From Cunninghamia lanceolata (taxonomy: Eukaryota; Streptophyta; Pinopsida; Cupressales; Cupressaceae), in the NCBI GenBank assembly GCA_027924645.1, contig BSBN01001483.1:1736001-1800000 (forward strand): a DNA stretch of 64,000 nucleotides, given 5' to 3'. Positions 54,276-64,000 of the stretch are shown here, piece after piece; positions within the stretch are counted from its first letter, which is position 1, and each line of letters opens with the position of its first letter. The notes beneath the pieces were generated by a model. That model did not search any database, had not been told where the DNA came from, and was given only the letters and a program-made list of their open reading frames with translations. The translations under genes and the position numbers were made by a program.

Positions 54276-54341
54276 AAGTGGTTTGTCGTAGATAGCGCCT
54301 ATTTACTAGATTTTCACCACTTGCTTTTATTTGCACGAAAG

Positions 54342-55700
54342 CTAAAAGTACACATGATGCCTATTTTCCAGGTTTTCATCATGGTACCTATCCAAGGTGC
54401 CTGTTTGCCAAGTTTTCACCAGAGGATGATTTTTTTTGTTATTTTGATTTTTTTGTTTTTTTATTATCAGTTTTCCAATTTTTTTGTTATTTTTTACTCC
54501 CTTGCATTGGGGTTTAGGTATAGAACTTGCGAAGATGCATGTTGTTGATAGATCATCAAATAGTTCACCTTCAGATGTAGCCAATTGATATGCCCCTGAC
54601 CCATAGGCTATAATGACGACATAGGGACCTAGCCAGTTAGGTTTGAACTTGCCTTTCTTCTCTCGATCTTGTTGATTTCTAGGATTTTCTCTGAGGAATA
54701 GGTCACCCACTTGGAATACTCAGGTTTCACTCTGTGGTTGTAGCTTCTGGACATCCCTTGTTGATAAGCTTTTAGGTGGTTAAAGGCCTATTTCCTTCTC
54801 TCTTTGAGTAGCTCTAACTCTTGAAGTCTAGATACTCTATATTCTTCATAAGATATGAGGCCTTTTAGTGAAACTCACAAGGATGGGATCTCGACTTCAA
54901 TGGGTAAGATGGCTTCAGATCCGTAGACCAGGGAGTACGGTGTTGCACCTATGGGTGTGCAGATGCTTGTACGATAGACCCATAGTGTGGGATTTAATTG
55001 GACATGCCAATCGCGGCCAGCGTCATTGACAGTCTTTTTTAGGATTTTTAAGATAGTTTTATTTGATGCCTCTACCTGGCCATTGCCTTGGGGGTAATAG
55101 GGGGTTGAAAAGCGGTGCTAGATATGGAATTTGTCACATAGTTCCTTGACATCTTTATTTTTTAAGGGTCGTCCATTATCCATGACAATGGACGAAGGGA
55201 TACCATAGCGGCAAATGATATAGTTCAAGATAAAGGAGGCAATATGCTTGCCTGTGATATTGACTAAGGGCATGACTTCAATCCACTTCGTAAAGTACTC
55301 AGTGGCAGTGATTATGAATTTATGGCCGCTGGATGAGGGAGGGTGAATCTTGCCCACTAAGTCAAGTCCCCACTGACAGAAAGGCCAAGGCGTCGTTAAT
55401 GGCTGCAGCTCCTATGCTGGTGCATGTATTAGGTTCCCATGGATTAGGCACTTTTTGCACTTCTTTACAAAATGATAGGAATCTTGTTCCATAGTTGGCT
55501 AGTAGTATCCCATGCGTATGAGTTTCTTGGCTAGGGTAGGGCCACTAGAGTGGGTCCCGCATATAGCATCGTGCACTTCGCTCAGGGTGGTTTGATATTC
55601 CTCACTATCGATATATCTAAGGAGAGTACCATTGAGACCTCTGCGATATAGGGTATTGGTGACAATGGTATACCGGGATGCCTGAAAGATGAAGGTTCAT
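54342..55700 (-). pseudogene. E5 integrase and polyprotein tail
   Basis: Zinc-binding region (EVHDAICGTHSSG, CKKCLIHG) at about 55600-55460. Catalytic core with GLDLVG, VMDNGRP (about 55180) and NGQVEASNKT (about 55075), so the D, D, E series is intact, unlike E4. The C-terminal domain (VGDLFLREN, NWLGPYVVIIAYGSGAYQLA) is followed by a Lys/Asn-rich linker and TGTLDRYHDENLEN (about 54390). A few stops occur, for example near 55115. It inserts the DNA copy into the genome. Confidence 0.85.
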
Positions 55701-56515
55701 TTTTGGTTACTAGAGGGATCAGGTGGGAGGGTATTCTCTTCAAGATAGGTAAATACTTTTCCATAGAGGGGGGAATCAGCTCCAACAATGTGGCAAATGA
55801 TATGGGATTCAGGAGTGTCATATGCAAGACAGGACACTGGCTCTACCAAGAACTCGTAACGTGATTGATTATTTGGAATATCGAGAAGAGATGCAATCAT
55901 GGCCATGGCATCTATAGCTTTGTTCTCAATCCTTGGTATCTGCTCAAAAGAGATCTTGATGAAGTATTCTTTGAAGTCATCTACCATTCATTTGTAAGGG
56001 ATTAATTTCTCATCTTTTATCTTGTAGTCGTCATTTACTTGATTTATGACCAGCTATGAGTTACCATATACCTGAAGTTCTTGGATATTCCATTCAACTG
56101 CTAACTTGATGCCAATGACTAGGGCTTCATACTCTTCTGAGTTGTTAGTGCAGGGAAAGAGTAATCTATATGGTTTAGGAATGGTGTCGCCACTAGGTGT
56201 GATCAACAAGATATCGGCTCCTGATGCAGGCTGAGTGTATGATCCATCAAAATACATTTTCCAGGCTACTATGTTTATGTGAAAGATAGATTCATCTAGA
56301 AATTCAAAGCTCAAAGGGCAGTTATCTATTAGAGGTGCATCTGCTAGTTGATCTGCAAGTACTTGGCCTTTTATTGCTTTCCTGTCTACATATTCGATAT
56401 TGAACTTGCTGAGAAGCATGACCCATTTGGACAATCTACCTGTTAAGGCTGCTTTGTTGATTAAATACTTGAGTGGATCAATTTTTGCTACCAGTTTGAC
56501 AGAATGTGACAACAT
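55701..56515 (-). pseudogene. E5 second RNase H and linker
   Basis: MYFDGSYTQPASGADIL (about 56255), NNSEEYEALVIGI and VYGNS (about 56060). The third acidic residue is Asn in place of the Asp seen in E4 (MYGDS), and a stop follows. The linker 55987-55697 (MVDDFKEYF...) joins it to integrase and matches E4 39589-39876. Dual RNase H supports Tat-lineage membership. Confidence 0.8.
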
Positions 56516-57813
56516 GTAATGTCTCTACTTTTGTGAGGCAAAGACTACATCAAGACATGCTCTTTCAATTGGGGTGTATTGTAGTTCATATCCAACAAGT
56601 GTTCGAATGACATAGTAGATTGCTTGTTCTTTCCCGTCATAATTTTGTTGTGCGAGGAGAGATCCTAGCACTGTTGGTGTGGCCGAGATATACAGTAGCA
56701 ATGGTTTACCCTAGATTGGTGGAATCAATACCGGTGGCTTCATGAGATACTATTTTAACTTCTGAAATGCCTGCTCACATGAATCATTCCATTTGAAAGG
56801 GACATTCTTATGTAGGAGGTGAGAAAATGGGTGGTACTTCTCTGCCAATTAAGAAATGAATCTTCTGATAGATTGTAGTTTTCCCTGTAGAGACCTTAGT
56901 TGAGTGAGATTCTTAGGAGGTGGCATTTCCATGACGGCCTTTACTTTAGTTGGGTTGACTTCGTTTCCATTGGCGGACACTATGTATCTAAGTAGCTTAC
57001 CTAAGGTAACCCCAAACACACTTTTTTGGATTGAGGCACACATTAAACTGTTCCAGTCTTTTGAAGATTTTTTCTAGTACTACTAGGTGTCCTTCTCTTG
57101 TGAGTGATTTTGCCAGAATGTCATCAACATAGTCTTCCATTATAGTGTGCATCATGTCGTGGAAGATTGTGGTCATAGCTCTCTGGTATGTTGCACTGGT
57201 ATTTTTCAAACCAAGTGGCATGACACACCAACAATAGGTGCCCCAAGGACATGTGAATGCAGTCTTGTGTTGGTCTTCAGGTGTAATTTTTATCTGGTTA
57301 TACCCAGAAAAACCATCCATTAGTGATAGCATGGTGTGTCCTACTGTGAGATCTACAATCATGTCAATGTTTGGCAGGGGGAAATCATCTTTAGTACAAG
57401 CTTTGTTCAGGTCCCTAAAGTCATTACATATTCAGACTCTGCCATTTGGTTTGGCAACTGGTACTATGTTCGAAACCCACTCAGGATAGTCTATTGGTCT
57501 GATGAATCTGACATCTAACAGTTTCTTTAGCTCTTCTTTCACCACGAGGGCTACATGTGGGTGCATCTTTCTAAGTTTTTGCTTTACTGTTTAGCTCCTG
57601 GAGCTGAAGATAAGTGATGCATTATGAGATTCGGATCTAGCCCTAGCATGTCTGCATATGTCCAAGAAAAGTTGATTTGTTTCCTTTCGAAGAGTTAGTA
57701 AATGTTGGCATTTCTTGTTCTATTAAAGACTTTGCCATGTGTATCATTCTGGGATTATCACCTGTGCTGCCATTAATTGGCTCTACTAGTTTTATCAAGA
57801 TTGAAGATCTCTC
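56516..57813 (-). pseudogene. E5 reverse transcriptase and first RNase H
   Basis: RT signatures DLNKACTKDDFPLPN, LSLMDGFSGYNQI and the catalytic YVDD (57120-57131), followed by LNPKKCVWG, a frameshift near 57000, LRSLQGKLQSIRRFIS and the RT-linked RNase H (LLLYISATPTVLGSLLAQ, TPIERACLDVVFASQK). The longest intact part is 57362-56997. It is better preserved than E4. Confidence 0.85.
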
Positions 57814-59909
57814 CTAATGTGTAAGATTGGGTAGAGGGTCAAGCCTTCCATCCTTCGGTGCCTTAGAGAGGTTTTCACCATTGGATACGTCTATATTTTT
57901 ACTTTTTTCATGATCTAACACTGCTGCAGAATAGTTTTTACCATTAGATCTTTCTTTCATTTTGACATTTTTGAGACTGAAAGGCTTGGCACTCTCTCCA
58001 AAATAGGCCTTCTCGTTGAGTTTTATAGCATAGCCAGCTCTGTGGTCCCTTGCGGGTATATGATCTCTAAGCTCAAGATAGTCTATGATGGTTTCATCAT
58101 TCTCAAAGGTATCAAGCTCAGAGGTAGAGCCTTGTAAGCCCCAATCTATGAGTTCGGGGTGCACCAAAGGTAAGGGATCGTTAGGTTGGTTCATTTTGAT
58201 GGTGTTGATGGTTAAGATAGATTTGTTAAAAGCATGGACAAAGTTTGTGATGGTACTCTCTATTAGCAGATCCATCAAGGGGGTATCACTCTTTCCTCAT
58301 GATTTTCACTATCGTTATTATGCGAGTCACACTCTAGTGGTCTATTCGTTGGACCTTGTCTCTCATTTGTGTGGGTTGGGTCATACTCGTGGACAACATC
58401 GATGCCTTTTTCATTGCAAGATTTCTCAGAGAGGCTATCCCACTGATACTCATTGGAATCAGTTTCATTCCCCAATTGCAGTTGCTAAATTTGATCAACC
58501 AGATTACTAGTGGATGTTTCTGGTTGTTTGCCTTTATTCTTATTTTCTTTGTTGGTTCTTGATATGCCAGTGTATCCTAGCCCTGTAGTGTCTCAGGCTG
58601 TCAAGGTATGAGGTTGGATGGGTTTAGTGATACCATCTTTTCTTGAACTGAGTGGACCATGTCCTTCATACCCCATTCTTTGTAGCATTTGGAATCCTTG
58701 ACCATATTGTTCAGTTTGTATAGTGTGATGGTCTTGTTGTGTGGATGAACTATCTTCATCCTTGTATATCCATTGTAGTATATCATTTTCATCACTATCA
58801 TCTTCGAGGCTTCCCCATTTGATAAACAGACCTTTGGTAGTTGTGTTTGCTTTAGATTTTCTCAGAATAGGTTTTCCATATGATCTTGGAGATAGGGGGA
58901 GTTGTGCCAAATAGAGGGATTGGGAAATGGTGTATTTACCCAAGCTCTTATCTTTGAGTTTGAGGTCTGGTTGAGAAGCTTTTAATGTGGAAGCAAGTGA
59001 AGCTGGGTCAACTTGAGATGAAGATGAAGCAGAGGCACGGTTGTTGGGAATCACCACTTCAGGTTTAGGATGAATGGAGTTACAATACTGAAATGGGTTG
59101 GGGTCACCTTGGATGGTGATCTCTTGACCTTCATAAGGGAACTTGTTACACTGATGGTATGTTGAGGGCACTACTTTCAGAGCATGTATCCATGGTCTCC
59201 CAAGAAGAATGTTATATGATAGCTCCATGTCGAGGACTTGGCAAGCCACATCTTTTACTATAGGTCCCACTCTAATTGGTAAAGTAACAATTCCCTTGGA
59301 AGTTCTCTCCTCCTCATCATAGGCTTTTATAGTGATTTTCTTTTTTGGATCTATAGCTTTCTCTGAAAACCCCAATGTAAGGATTAGCTTCAAGGTGCAA
59401 ATATTCAAACTAGCTCCTCCATTAATTAGGACTCTTTTAATCTTGTGTTTGTGTATGAAGGCTTCAATATGAAGAGAGGTGTTATGGGGTTAGGTGATTG
59501 ACATATCATCCTTTTCAGTGAATGATAGGGAGCGAGGTGAGGTAATGTGACCTACCATGGTTTGAAACTATTCTTTGGTGAGGTTTGTTGGGATGGAGGC
59601 TTCCGCTAAAGCTTTGTCAAGTATGGCCTTATGAGATGAGGATAGACACAGAAGTTCCAGAATGGAGATATGTGCAGGTGTCTTATGTAGCTGATCTAAG
59701 ATATTGTACTGATTAGCCAGAGGGGTGGAGGCTCCTCTAAGAGTGACTCTATTACTACGAGTGGTAACATTGCAATCCAGATCTTTGTTTATAGTGATCA
59801 CATTGATGCGTGAATCACCTTCCGAGATATGGTTAACAACATAGTCAAAGCTGACGTTTGTGTAATTTACGTTGTTAGATCCACTATTGTTTTGGTTGGA
59901 AGGTCCTCC
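57814..59909 (-). pseudogene. E5 protease, G-patch and linker of pol
   Basis: Protease: VLINGGASLNIC just before 59408, where E4 has LIDGGSGLNIC; the catalytic Asp is Asn (AAT), so the enzyme would be dead. The 271-codon frame 59408-58593 continues through LLGRPWIHA to a G-patch core LQRMGYEGHGPL (about 58680). The linker 58278-57814 holds the motif pair GKNYSAAVLD and NGENLSKAP (about 57950-57865), matching DGENH...GENL of E4. Confidence 0.82.
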
Positions 59910-61340
59910 CTACTTATAGTTGGGAAGAGGATCCTTGAATGCCTGATGATCACTATTAGAGGTATGTCCGTCAAGTGACACTTTGTTTTGTTCAATCAAG
60001 TCTTGGATAGCGTGTTTGAGCACAATGCAGTCGTTGGTTTTGTATCCCCTGTTTCGGTGGAACTCACAGAAGTCATTGTCATTCCACCAATGAGGTTTGA
60101 CTTTTGGTTCATATTCCTGCGTAGTTGGAAGCACTATGATCTTACTTGTGACTAATTTTCATAGGGCGGTTTCCAATGATTCTCGTAAAGGTGTGAATTT
60201 TCTCCTAGGTTGGAAATTTGTAAACCGTGATTCAGTGTTTCTTGGTTTGTTTTGTGGGGGTTTGTTTTGAGGAGTCGATAAGTTGAAGATTGGTTGCTTT
60301 GGTGCCACATTCTTGGTATCTACGACCCCATCATTCACAATGTTTTTGCTCTTTGTCTAGAATCTTGGTTTATCTACGTTAGTGTTGGTACTAGGAGTGT
60401 CTTTATAGAGATTTATTTGACCTTTGGCAATTAAAGCTTTTTCGATGATTAGACCCATCTCAATGACCTTGCTAAATGAAGTAGGACATTGGACTTGTAT
60501 TTGATAGCTTAGGTCGGTTTGCAAGTTATGGACAAACATCTCCAGAATTTGTTTTTTAGGCATTTGGTGTGGGCACTTGCTTTCCAATTGTCTCCATCTT
60601 TGTAGGAAGGCGGTGAAAGATTCTCCACCTTTTTGCTTGGTGTTACAAAGATCTAAGATTGAGGTGTCGTACTCAATGTTATAGGAGAACTGTGTAACAA
60701 ATTTGTCCACCAGTTCGTTAAATGTTCTAATGCCAGGTGGTAGTCTAGAAAACCACTCCATGGCTTGTCCTCCCAAGCTTCTTGGAAATAGTCACATAAG
60801 GTAAGTATCATTCTGTGCAACTTCAAGACAAGTAGCGTTGAATTCCCTAATGTGGTCCCTTGGATCACCCTTTCCTTGATATTTATCAAATTTTGGCACC
60901 TCAAATTTAGAGGGGAAAGGTATCATGATCAAGGTTCTATCAAAAGGATATGGTGAAATATCCTCTAGGGAGTAATTCTTAGTTGATGCTCCTATTTGCA
61001 TGTCCATGAATTGTTGTTGTAAAGCTTGGATCTGTTGGGTCATTAAGCTCAAGGCATCCATAGAATCAGTGGTTGCTTTGCTTTTGTCTGTGGGTATTTC
61101 CTCATGTGTGCTTCCCCTAGGGTGTCTTTCTTCCTCAGATTCTTTTAGAGCTTCTACATCAAAATCTTTAGGGAGCTTGACTCCTAGATGTGCTAAGTGT
61201 AGAAAGAATTTGGTAGGATCTTGGGCAAGTACTCTATCCATTAAGCGTTGAAATCTTCGGTCTTGTTGTGTTTGGAGGACCTCTTCCATAGAGATTTCCT
61301 CATCACTTTTGTGAGAGTTTGGGATAGTTTTCTCAGCCAT
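59910..61340 (-). pseudogene. E5 Gag
   Basis: Starts MAEKTIPNSHKSDEE at 61340. A Gln-rich helical part precedes the retrotransposon Gag domain (SPYPFDRTL, KFDKYQGKGDPRDHIREF, SLGGQAMEWF, FSYNIEYDTSILDLCNTKQ), interrupted by a TGA near 60792 where E4 has AGA. The zinc-knuckle-like FCEFHRNRGYKTNDC is at about 60070. All surviving pieces share one frame. Homology to E4 Gag is extensive. Confidence 0.87.
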
Positions 61341-62229
61341 TTCAATCTATTTTTATTTTTGTAATCTTGTTAAGACCATGCAAGGTGACTAGAGATGGGA
61401 TGGGATGAGTTTGAAAGTTTTGAACAAGAGGTGCTAGAATGTGACAAAGTTTGAGCAAGGTTCTCCTTAGATCAAGTTGGTGTCAAACAAGTTGGGTGTA
61501 CAAAATGAAAGTCAAAGCAAGGATGATAGAAATCCATTTACTTGATGTGGACTAGTCTTGCACAAGCCACTAGTGGAGTTCCGATAGAGAAGGATAACTG
61601 ATCCTTGATAGTGGAGACTCACTAGGTTTGTTTGAGATGTGATGTGATCAAGAATAGCTTGGTTCTAACCTTGTTGAATTTTGGAAGAATTTTGTGAGAT
61701 TTTGGATGATGAAAAGTAGTTATGGTGTAGAAGAAGAGAGAAATGGTTGATTTGCACAATTTTAATCAGATTTTGGAAAACTAAGACAGGTTTGAAATAA
61801 GCTTTTGAAAAGTTGAAAATTTTTCTTTTGGAAGGTACAAAATAGCTTGCTATTTTGGATGCGCAACAGTAAATGCACCACAACAGAGTTCAAAAGTGCC
61901 ATAAGTTGGATCAAATGTGCCAATCTGGTAATGTTTCAAATGCACTGCAACAGATAGAAAATGCACTGCAAGTCTATGCAAATGCACCACAGGTCGATGC
62001 AAAAGCCCCGTTCTAGTTTTTCAGTTTGGTTTTGTAGAATTTTGGAACGTTTTTCAAGATTTTTCTATCTTTGGGTGAAAACTTGGTCTTTTCTTGAATG
62101 TTGAGTTTTAATTATGGCAAAAGACATAGCAAGCACATAGAAGTTTTCATGATTTTAATCTTTTGTTATTTTTTTATATTTTTGGACTTTTTGGCTCAAG
62201 AACAAGTACAACCTAGGTTGGATATTACA
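61341..62229 (-). other. E5 leader, 3' part, with repeat cluster 2
   Basis: Noncoding leader before gag. Positions 61858-62005 hold about eight decayed motif copies (ATGCGC, ATGCACCAC, GTGCCA, ATGCACTGC). The position matches E4 cluster 2. The frames at 61665-61883 and 62098-62346 are not supported as genes. Confidence 0.5.
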
Positions 62230-62805
62230 GTATTTGTTGAATCCTCTAGCTGTGCATATTCAAAGTGTGTAGCTCTAGGATCTAGTAGCACCGGCGGCCC
62301 TCCACGGCACTCACTTCTCATGCATACCAGATCTGGGTTTCCTTAGGCTCGTACTCCCATTGAACCTTAGGATTGTCCCTGCTACCTCTTCTAAGAATCA
62401 CGTGAATCGGGGCCGCTTCAAAGACTCCATCTTTTGTGTCAACAAATAGGGATTTTTGGTATACTAAACAAGTGGCTAAGTAGTCAAGGCAACCGTTCGA
62501 GTGGTTACACGTGCGGTGACACTACTCTATGTTATGGAGTCTCCCAGCCTCCAAGGGTTATGCCTTGGAGGGTTTTGGGGGAGGTTGGCCGTCGGTGTAA
62601 CATAGCAACACTCATTGTAGGAGGCTTTCACCTTAAGTACAATTTATTTTAAGTGGATTGGTAGGGCTTGGCTTTAGCCTGCTACCACTCAGGGTTGTTC
62701 CCACTTGGACAGGTAGGCATCTAAGGGCAGACCCCTCTAAAGGTTATACAAAGGAAATAACAAGTCTGGCGTTCTGGTCACCTAGTAAAGGGGAGAGCAT
62801 AAGCC
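62230..62805 (-). ncRNA. Conserved 5' leader block with hairpin (E5)
   Basis: Reverse complement of E4 31925-32502, with the perfect hairpin preserved: CCTCCAAGG (62548-62556), loop GTTATG, CCTTGGAGG (62563-62571). Also preserved are GCTAAAGCCAAGC and GAAGCGGCCCCGATTCA. It is better conserved than the flanking leader although it lacks a shared reading frame. Confidence 0.6.
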
Positions 62806-63179
62806 TATTTTCATTCAACAATCACAGAAGACACTGATTTATCCAAACCTAGTTAAAAGGAAAAAAATTAAATGGGCTATCTACTTGTGCACTCACGCAT
62901 TTGTTAACTTTGAAGTGTTTAAAAGATAGCAATGTTCATTCCGTTTGTGAGATAGCAATATCCTAACTAAGAAGATAGCAATATGGAAAGATATCAGTGG
63001 TTTAGTTACTATCCCCCTAGTTAAAGACTATGTGAAATTTGTATGCATTCATTTTTTTAAAAACTTTTTCCCTTAATTAATCTAAGTGAATTAATCAATG
63101 CAGCTATATGATCTATTCTAGCCTCTAATCCTGCAAGACAAATGTTAGCCTAATTAGAAAAAATCACAAGAAAACCTAA
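62806..63179 (-). other. E5 leader, no gene supported
   Basis: AT-rich noncoding sequence with several AAGATAGCAATAT phrases (62925-62990). It lies between the conserved block and repeat cluster 1. Confidence 0.5.
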
Positions 63180-63545
63180 AAACCATAGTGACAGATCAGA
63201 TGCGCCACAATACAGTTTGAATGCACAAAAATAGAGTCTATATGTGTTGTTGTACAAATGTGCTAAGACAGGTGTCAAAAGTGTAGGAAGAATATGTGAA
63301 TGTGTTAATTTAACAAATGTGTCATGAAATAGTATAAAAGTGTTGTGTATTGAGGTGTATGCACCGGGATGATGTAGGTGCCGGAACAGGTAATGTATGT
63401 GCCAGAATATGATATGTATGCACCGTACTTCTGTATGTGCCGGGACAGGAGGTAAATGCACTGGATTAGAGGAGGTATGTGCCGGACTTCTGCATGCACT
63501 GTAACAGGAGGTAAATGCGCCATGAGATTGCTTAAATGCGCCGAT
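63180..63545 (-). repeat. E5 leader short-repeat cluster 1 (GGCGCATA family)
   Basis: About 17 copies of ATGCGCC or its decayed forms (ATGTGCCGG, ATGCACCG, ATGCACTG) on the plus strand, which read (C/T)GGCGCAT(A/T) in element sense. Examples at 63200, 63360, 63390, 63418, 63477, 63516 and 63535. Same motif and same orientation relative to transcription as in the E5 PMD intron. Confidence 0.75.
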
Positions 63546-63628
63546 TGAACCTATCAGAAGCCTGTACGGAAACCTGTATGAAAACCTGTCACTAAGAAAC
63601 TCAGATTTTGATTAGATTAGGGGCAAGG

Positions 63629-63647
63629 GCCCCACAGTGGGTGCTAG
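63629..63647 (-). promoter_or_regulatory. E5 primer-binding site
   Basis: The minus strand reads TAGCACCCACTGTGGGGC a few bases after the LTR end. It resembles the TGGCGCCCACCGTGGGGC form used by plant gypsy elements, with several CpG-type changes. Confidence 0.6.
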
Positions 63648-63650
63648 AAA

Positions 63651-64000
63651 TGTAAGGGTAAAAATGGGATTAATCAAATGAATACTAAAAACCCAAACAT
63701 CAATGGAATATGAAGATAAAAGGAGATTTAAAGTAGAGAAAGATACTTACAACCTTTTACCTTGCATCTTCCATTGTTTAGGTTTTCTTTCTTAATCTTG
63801 TGGTGATGAAGATGGCCCTCAGGAAGCTTGCTTCCTTGCTTTGATTCCTCAATATGACAAGGAGAAGTTGGCTCTGATACTTGGTGTGATAAAGATGAGC
63901 TTCAACACACTATGAAATGGATGGATGATGAAGTGATATGCAATGGGGTGCCAATGGCGTGCTATAGTTCCTGCAGCATAAGTTTACTCAAAAGATGGAT
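63651..64000 (-). repeat. E5 5' LTR, partial (cut by window end)
   Basis: TGTAAGGGTAAAAATGG... matches 48611-48960 with about 4% difference by eye. The remaining 610 bp or so lie outside the window. Confidence 0.9.

Larger units (their letters stand above)
48611..64000 (-). mobile_element. E5: Tat-lineage gypsy element with antisense PMD gene (runs off the window)
   Basis: The minus-strand element has its 3' LTR at 48611-49573 and the start of its 5' LTR at 63651. It should end about 610 bp beyond the window. The order of parts is the same as in E4, including leader repeat clusters, conserved hairpin block, G-patch, dual RNase H and a PMD gene on the opposite strand. It shares no target site with E4 and is oriented opposite to it. 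The left pentamer is GTTCT; the matching right copy cannot be checked here. Confidence 0.9.

Overview
This window is plant nuclear DNA that consists almost entirely of nested LTR retrotransposons. I see no host gene, tRNA, rRNA or CRISPR array. The lineages present (Ty3/gypsy Tat-type and Copia/Sirevirus-like), the multi-kilobase leaders and the density of nesting suggest a large, repeat-rich genome. A conifer is my best guess, but the sequence does not prove it. I label six elements E0 to E5.

Layout. Positions 1-2767 are unresolved apart from a possible LTR. E0 (minus strand, about 3126-6104 plus 26640-29470) is an old Tat-like relic that lacks pol. It is split by E3 (minus strand, 6105-26639, target duplication CTTGG), an element with a Met-type primer site whose only recognisable protein is Gag-like (coiled coil, G-patch, zinc knuckles). 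E3 is itself split by two related plus-strand elements. E1 (7368-14738) and E2 (15036-22620, target duplication CTCTT) each carry a short Gag, a roughly 1,060-codon second ORF of unknown family where pol would be expected, and an array of four polypurine tracts as in Sireviruses. Removing E1 and E2 restores E3, and removing E3 joins the two halves of E0.

E4 (plus strand, 29471-48556, target duplication AACTC) and E5 (minus strand, 48611 to beyond the window end) are Tat-lineage elements, about 19 kb and about 16 kb long. Both have the same unusual plan: LTR, primer site, short-repeat cluster 1, a conserved hairpin-bearing leader block, cluster 2, gag, protease, G-patch, RT, RNase H, a second RNase H, integrase, spacer, an antisense plant-mobile-domain (PMD) gene, polypurine tract, LTR.

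In both E4 and E5 the PMD gene looks like a complete transcription unit: a TATA box, a roughly 30-codon first exon ending EAGP(Q/L), a phase-0 GT-AG intron of 560-660 bp, and a long second exon. The intron is packed with GCGC-core short repeats (TAGCGCTAT in E4, TGGCGCATA in E5). The same repeats recur in the sense 5' leader of the same element. This shared cis-motif, linking the sense genomic RNA leader to the antisense PMD intron and diverging in step with each element, is the best candidate here for an undescribed system.

All coding regions carry stops or frameshifts, mostly amber codons at former Gln or Trp positions, so I annotate them as pseudogenes. E4's LTRs differ at only about 2% of positions although its ORFs hold two dozen or more stops. 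That suggests E4 was already defective when it inserted and was mobilised in trans.
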